A stretch of 64,000 nucleotides of DNA, from the NCBI GenBank assembly GCA_911728455.2, contig OU452221.1:8443047-8507046 (forward strand), written 5' to 3'. Positions within the stretch are counted from its first letter, which is position 1, and each line of letters starts with the position of its first letter. Positions 58,631-64,000 of the stretch are shown here, piece after piece. This DNA comes from Marthasterias glacialis. Lineage: Eukaryota > Echinodermata > Asteroidea > Forcipulatida > Asteriidae. Below the pieces are notes generated by a model, which was not told the origin of the DNA, ran no database searches, and saw only the letters and a list, made by a program, of their open reading frames with translations. The position numbers and the translations under genes are program-made.

Positions 58631-60312
58631 ACAAGTTAGGAAGTTCTCATCAAAACACCACCAGCGTTGTTTAATTTTACCATCTCAGTTTGTCATGACA
58701 CGTTGCCAAATCCTCCCAAGTAAAGTCAACTGTAACAGAACTGTAGACTTTACTTCTCAAAGGTGACCTTCTTGGGAAGTATTTTCATATGTGACGCCTC
58801 AGAGCATAGCTCAGAGTAAGACTTAGAGAAGAAAACACACATCAGGAGATGAGACTGATTGAGAGTCACACATGATCATCGAGGCTACAGCAAGTGAAGG
58901 AACGGGACACGAGACACTTGTCACCCTGTGATTAGGACTTACATGTCTTGTGGGAAATCAACCTTGAAACTAAGGTTTGCTGCAAAACCATGATCTCTGT
59001 TATGAGTTGAGGTGGTTCTGAAAAGAACTTGTAGTGAAACAGCCCAAAATTTCAATCAGTATGCTCTAATCATCTTTAGGAGAAAGGCTGAACTCTTGTG
59101 GTACGCATGCTGCTTATTATATCGATGTATGCCTGGAAAAAGGACGTAATGAAAGTGTAACCAGAAAAAATACCGTAAGCAATTTAATGTGCTAAATGGC
59201 GTTTCAAGAAAACTGAGCGTTAAAGTTTGATCGGTTTTCTGCCATTTATAAGTCATTAGAGGAAGGTTCAATTCAGTTATGGGAATGAGACCACATGTCT
59301 GTTGGGGCCATTCTAGCAGCACAAATGTAACAGTAAAGCAATTTTTGGGTGTAAGGAGCCATTTCTATTGCATACGACCTTTTGGTGTTGAGACAAAAAG
59401 TACTTCGTGTGCGTGGAAGAAGGTTGTAGAGCCTTACACTCTTCTGCCGGGAACCGGAAACCCAACAATATTGTGTCGCAGCAGACCTCTGCTTCAAGGG
59501 ACAAGAGTAGCAAGCAGTATGGTGATAATATACTCTCCATCATGTTCTGCAACTGGAAACATTTAAGAATTGGATTTGGCACTTGGGTAATATTTCTAGT
59601 ATTTCCACTGATAAGAGCTATTTGCCATGAGCTATTTTGCAAATGAGACCCAGTCATTCAAGATTTTCTAATAAAGTGCACTGGCAATTTTATGTTTTTG
59701 TTTTTTCCAAAATTCTGGTTTAGCCAGAGGTATAATCATGTAACTGAAATTAGAAAAGAAATTGCAGTCACTTTTGTTTGAGTTTCCCATAAAGAGGGTT
59801 TGCATACTTTATTCGGCATCTGTTTTTATGTGATTGATGTTTAGCAAACCGCACAGGGTATATAGATGTATTTAGAATAAATACACTTTTTTTATTAGGT
59901 ACGATTTTTTGCAAGTGAAAAAATTGCAGGCCATTAGTTTTAGAACTGGCCATATGGGCACAGCTATCATAAAATTACCCCTGGTGAGTCTGTCCTGACT
60001 TGAGTGTGTTTTTCTGTGGTTTGTGGAAGAGTAAATTCATTCTACATACCAAACTGTGAGAAGTACATCAAAATAAGGGGGTCACATTCCAGTGAAAACA
60101 AACAAAAACACTTTTTGTCAGAGAGTTTGTGTCAGTTTCAAATACAGGCTTATTTTGATTGCTGCAATCAAAATAAGCAGCAGTGATTTTAGGTGTGTGT
60201 GAATGCTATTTTCTTGACCTTGACAGTATTTCAGACGGAAGTATTTCTTCGGAGGATTGGCACTGGTATGAATTTTTATAACCAGTGAGATTTTTAGATT
60301 GAGGGTAATCAG

Positions 60313-60466
60313 TTGAAGACTTCGGAACGCTAGGTGGCAGCAGACTTATGAGGTAAGTTTCCGTTGTTTGCGTAGTTCTGAGCATGCACACATTATCCGA
60401 GAACAATGGATTTACCTAGTAAGTCTGCTGCCATCTAGTGTCCTCAAATAGTCTCCAATTTTGTAT
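60313..60466. mobile_element. palindromic element (family G), copy 3 of 3
   Basis: Arms AGGTGGCAGCAGACTTATGA and CTAGTAAGTCTGCTGCCATC are inverted around GTAGTTCTGAGCATGCACAC. The outer GAAGACTT and ATAGTCTCC pair weakly. Confidence 0.82.
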
Positions 60467-61533
60467 CATACTTGATAATATTCAATCGGTTGCTTTATCT
60501 TGAAGATAAGGTACAGCTGTGGGTAATGTGAAACTACTTAATGCCATTGGGATATTCACTCTTACACTAACCAAGCGTTATGGACTACCTAACTAACATG
60601 TGAAAGTATCAATTAACTCTTGTAATACTGGCATGTACTTGAGTGAATACTTAGATTGAGTGTGATTTCCTGCATCCTGTTGTCACTCGATTCTGTTAAA
60701 CGCTGCATGTTGGTCCCACTTTTCTTTCGGGTGGTTGGTTCGTATTATATAGGGCCTTTTTACAGAAAACTTAACAATCTGATTGGAGGATTAGCGCGCA
60801 CTGGAAGATCAAAAGTGTTGATAGAGTAAGAAGAGATACAAACTTGTTTGTCATGAACACCCAATGCTGTACCATATCGTTTAGTTTGAACAGCACAGTG
60901 GTGCCAATTAGTAAAGCTTGAAAACACAATATTTTGTATTTTGCAACTCGCTGGTATTGCACTTAAATATTTATGTCTGTCTTTCAAATGTAGATTTTTG
61001 TTTTATATGTATATCGTTGGTTTTGATTCTACATTTCAGTTTCATTGGACTATCTTGTCCTGTTTTCCCATGATGATTGTATGACTGTAGAAAGTAATAC
61101 TAGACCAAAGCCAAAATACTTGTGTAACAATAGTTTTTATTGATTGTGTAAACCCGTCCAAAGTTTTTTTACAAAATGTGAATATGTGATTTGAATCAAA
61201 ACTAATTATTTATTGATGATATCATTAGTTAATTTATAGTGATCATGATAATAGTGTACATAATTTGGTTTATTTGTGTGTGAATGTATGAAAAATACTA
61301 TTGTAATTTATTTCAAAGATTGAATTCTACTTTTGTACTGAAGACATCTATTTACTGTAAATTATAGAGAGGTCAAAAAGATGACTTCCAACGTGCCTGG
61401 TTTGACGTAAAAAAAGTCAAATCTTTATTTTTGTTTGTATTTTTGAAAATGTTGAAAATGATCATGATCAGGGAAGGTTATGGACGAAATTTGATAATTC
61501 GTCTGACAATATTTGTTCCTATTAGTTATGACC

Positions 61534-61702
61534 AGGGTCCAATTTCATACAGCTGCTAAGCAGAAAAATGTTGCTTAATGAAAACTAGCAAGGAACCAGG
61601 CACAAACAATTTACATCACATTGTGATTTGGCTGGTAACAAATTTCCGCTACACTTTTCCATGCTTGAATCTTGTGCTTAGCAGTGTTGTGAAGTTGGGC
61701 CC
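61534..61702 (+). mobile_element. family C palindromic element, decayed copy
   Basis: Ends CCAATTTCATACAGCTGCTA and TTAGCAGTGTTGTGAAGTTG, with the internal TTTGGCTGGTAACA word of the family. Confidence 0.68.
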
Positions 61703-62329
61703 AGATTAATTCTTTCTTTTTTGTTCAATGAAAATTACGTGTTTTTGTTTCAAATGTCATTGTTTTAAACTCTTAAAACCTTGGTACCCCTCGTGATTCT
61801 TTATGAGCGATGAAGGCACGACAGTTTTTCCCTGTTCAGAAAACATTCAGTCAAGATTATAACACATCTTGCCAAGATTCTGTCTTATCATCTGTTGAGA
61901 GCATGTCACGTGATTTGTGTTATTTTGACTGTCAAATCGCGCGAGTCAGAAAAAAAATACTGTACTGGCTCTCAAAAACAGACTATCAGCCTATTATAAG
62001 CAACAAGTAAACTAAAGTATGGAGGCATATCTTTTTAATCTCATTGTACAGCGGAGTATGTACATGTATACACAACATAGAACTTGGTGCAGTAGTGTTA
62101 CATATTACATTTATTTCACTATGAAATTATAAATGAAGAAAGAAGTAAAAAGGCAGGTACCATATTACAATGTGTGGACATTCATGATGGCCGATCAATC
62201 GCCGCAAAGTATTGCTAATAGTTACTTGAAATGCTTCTTAATAACTGTGCAGAATCTATGCAAGAGGTGTTGTAAAACAAATAGTGACTGCGTTATCGCT
62301 CGTAAAATAGTAAAGCTATCATTTCTTAA

Positions 62330-62669
62330 AGCCCCAGCTCAACATTGGTAAGAAGAAAAAAACATAAATGTTCACAGATTTACATATACCTTACATGGTA
62401 TATGATGGTGGAAAACTTTCCTTGAAATATTTCTTTTTGAAATGTAATTGTTTTTAATTAATAAATGAAATGAGATCAAAAATTAGTTTTCATCTCAGTG
62501 AAATGAAAACTGTGCCTATAGGAATACGTACAAAAATGCTGAATGCATTTTTACCGTTTTCTTGCAAATGAAACAAGGAAATGAGCTGACATTTTTTTGT
62601 TACATATACCTTGATTTGTTCAAAGAATGGAAGCATTTACAGTCAGTTTACCAATGTTGAGCTGGGGCT
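62330..62669. mobile_element. 340-bp piggyBac-like MITE with perfect 22-bp inverted ends and TTAA on both sides
   Basis: Flanked by TTAA at 62326-62329 and 62670-62673. The 22-bp ends are perfect inverse complements (left begins AGCCCCAGCTCAACATTGG). It has no coding capacity. TTAA target duplication is the hallmark of piggyBac transposition, so this is presumably moved in trans. Confidence 0.85.
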
Positions 62670-64000
62670 TTAAGGGCGGATCCAGGTTTTCTGATAGGGG
62701 TGCAAACTTTGAGAGCTAGTTTCCAAGTTGAACATTTTGAATAATCCCAAGGTATAAATACAGGCGACCTAACTTCTTATGAATGATAATCCATGGATGA
62801 GATGTTACACTGAGAGGCAATGGAGACAAGCCCATGGGAAGCTCCAAATCACATCATTCACGTTAAACTTCAAGACATTTGTAATCCCAAGCAAAAGTCA
62901 GAGACAAAACTTGTGACACTTTGGTACATTTACAAGTGGGAAACGATCCGATATATGGGAAAGGAGTGTATACTCATAGCAGGTGAAAATTAGGGAACCC
63001 CGCAGGCATGTACCTTGAAGGGGGGGTTCCAGAATCCACTTTGGGTCCCCGGGAATTGTTTCCGTCAACATTGGATGCTCTCTGGTGGAATGTAGTGATC
63101 CGTGGAGTGTTCTATTTTCCCCTTGGCTGATGCTCTGGGAAAACACTCCAGAGGTCATGTCAGGGATTTTAGTTTCACACTTCCACACGTTGCCGTCAGT
63201 ATTTCTGTAATATAAATGTGACTTTCTTGGTTCATGTGGAAAGAGGGGATAGGGGAGTGAAGGATAATGCGTCATTTTATATTGATTGTTTTTTTTTTGT
63301 AAACATGTACTTGATGAAATCTGTTATTTTGTTATTTCTTTTTGTTGTACGGATGTATTTTTTTACTCACCGTTGAACTGCAATAAAATAACTCTTCCGT
63401 CCATCAGCACTGAATTTCACCGGTGTCTGCCCCGCTTATAACAGATGCATTCTGAAAATCGCGCTGTTTTTAAAACCCTTGTTATTTATGGAAGGGAATG
63501 TAGATTGTTATGGATTGGGAAGATGATTCAAACTGGTTAATATTGTCTGAAGTATACACCACATAACAAGAGGTTTGACCTCAACGTGTGGGATGAGTGT
63601 ACTGAGTAAATTGGTGTGTAAGTTTTGTTTCTAATGGTAAATTGTTTGTTTGAATGACTTGTCATGAAGGGTTCGAGCTCAGCACAAGGCAGGACATTCA
63701 TCCTTGTGTATCTGGTGAGCTGGTAGGAGAGACATTATGGACAAGGTGGTATAATTTAAGGGTTTTATTGTTTTTCAAGTAGCATACTATATCCAAGGTA
63801 TCTTGAATTCAATGTTGAGTAACTGTACCTCCCTCGTCTGAAAAGTTCATGACAAAAATCCCATACCCCTCTGGCCAACACAAATTATCCACACTGACCC
63901 CAACATTTCACCCATCCAAAACCCTAACACTTACCCTAACCATACACTGACCAAGAAACTAACCCTTGACTTATTTGACTTGACATTAAGGCATTGGCAC

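Larger units (their letters stand above)
58631..64000 (+). other. 3' UTR and downstream flank, no second gene
   Basis: AATAAA occurs at 59670-59675, 59876-59881 and 63382-63387. The first two lie about 1.0 and 1.2 kb past the stop and are plausible poly(A) signals, but sequence alone cannot choose. The rest is AT-rich and holds a family G element (60313-60466), a family C copy (61534-61702) and a TTAA MITE (62330-62669). The open frames here resemble no protein I know. Confidence 0.55.

Noticed and set aside
62898-63275. 125-codon open frame on the minus strand downstream of dynein
   Set aside because: No recognisable motif, no supporting splice or promoter signal, and AT-rich flanks; length alone is weak evidence in 5 kb of flank.

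Overview
The window comes from a multicellular animal with motile cilia. It is AT-rich, its introns are large and full of repeats, and splice sites are canonical GT-AG. The tRNA-headed SINEs ending in ATT runs, the LINE 3' ends and the many short foldback elements suggest an invertebrate deuterostome, most likely an echinoderm and perhaps a sea star. The organism call is inference; only the gene family is secure.

One gene fills most of the window: the C-terminal half of an axonemal dynein heavy chain on the + strand, closest to DNAH3 (single-headed inner dynein arm group, with DNAH7 and DNAH12 as close relatives). I reconstructed 43 core exons between 4053 and 58630, each with GT-AG borders and matching phases. 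They give one open frame of about 2,202 codons ending in TGA at 58628-58630. In order they encode the end of AAA2, AAA3 (Walker A in 9261-9499), AAA4 (Walker A in 18253-18443), the stalk with its microtubule-binding tip (21580-27543), AAA5 with the strut (28096-36585), AAA6 (37352-45286) and the C-terminal domain (46568-58630). The N-terminal tail, linker, AAA1 and most of AAA2 lie outside the window, to the left.

The most interesting item is a 44th exon candidate at 38194-38967. It is 774 nt, fully open and phase 1-1, and sits exactly between two core exons that also join in frame without it. It would insert 258 Ser/Pro/Glu/Gln-rich, probably disordered residues into the AAA6 module, with basic Ser/Arg-rich ends and an internal repeat. 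It looks like a skippable cassette that would make two dynein isoforms.

Region by region: 1-4052 is upstream intron or flank with repeats only. 4053-12565 holds AAA3 exons, with one 4.2-kb intron. 16803-21098 is AAA4. 21580-27543 is the stalk. 28096-37529 is AAA5 and the start of AAA6. 37530-42099 is the intron pair around the cassette exon. 42100-46660 is the rest of AAA6 and the start of the C-terminal domain. 46661-52758 is a 6.1-kb intron packed with nested foldback elements. 52759-58630 is the C-terminal domain. 58631-64000 is 3' UTR and flank with no second gene. Introns carry at least eight copies of one tRNA-derived SINE, four copies of a second tRNA-like element, two LINE 3' ends, two 340-bp TTAA-flanked piggyBac-like MITEs and many foldback elements, several nested so that their order of insertion can be read.
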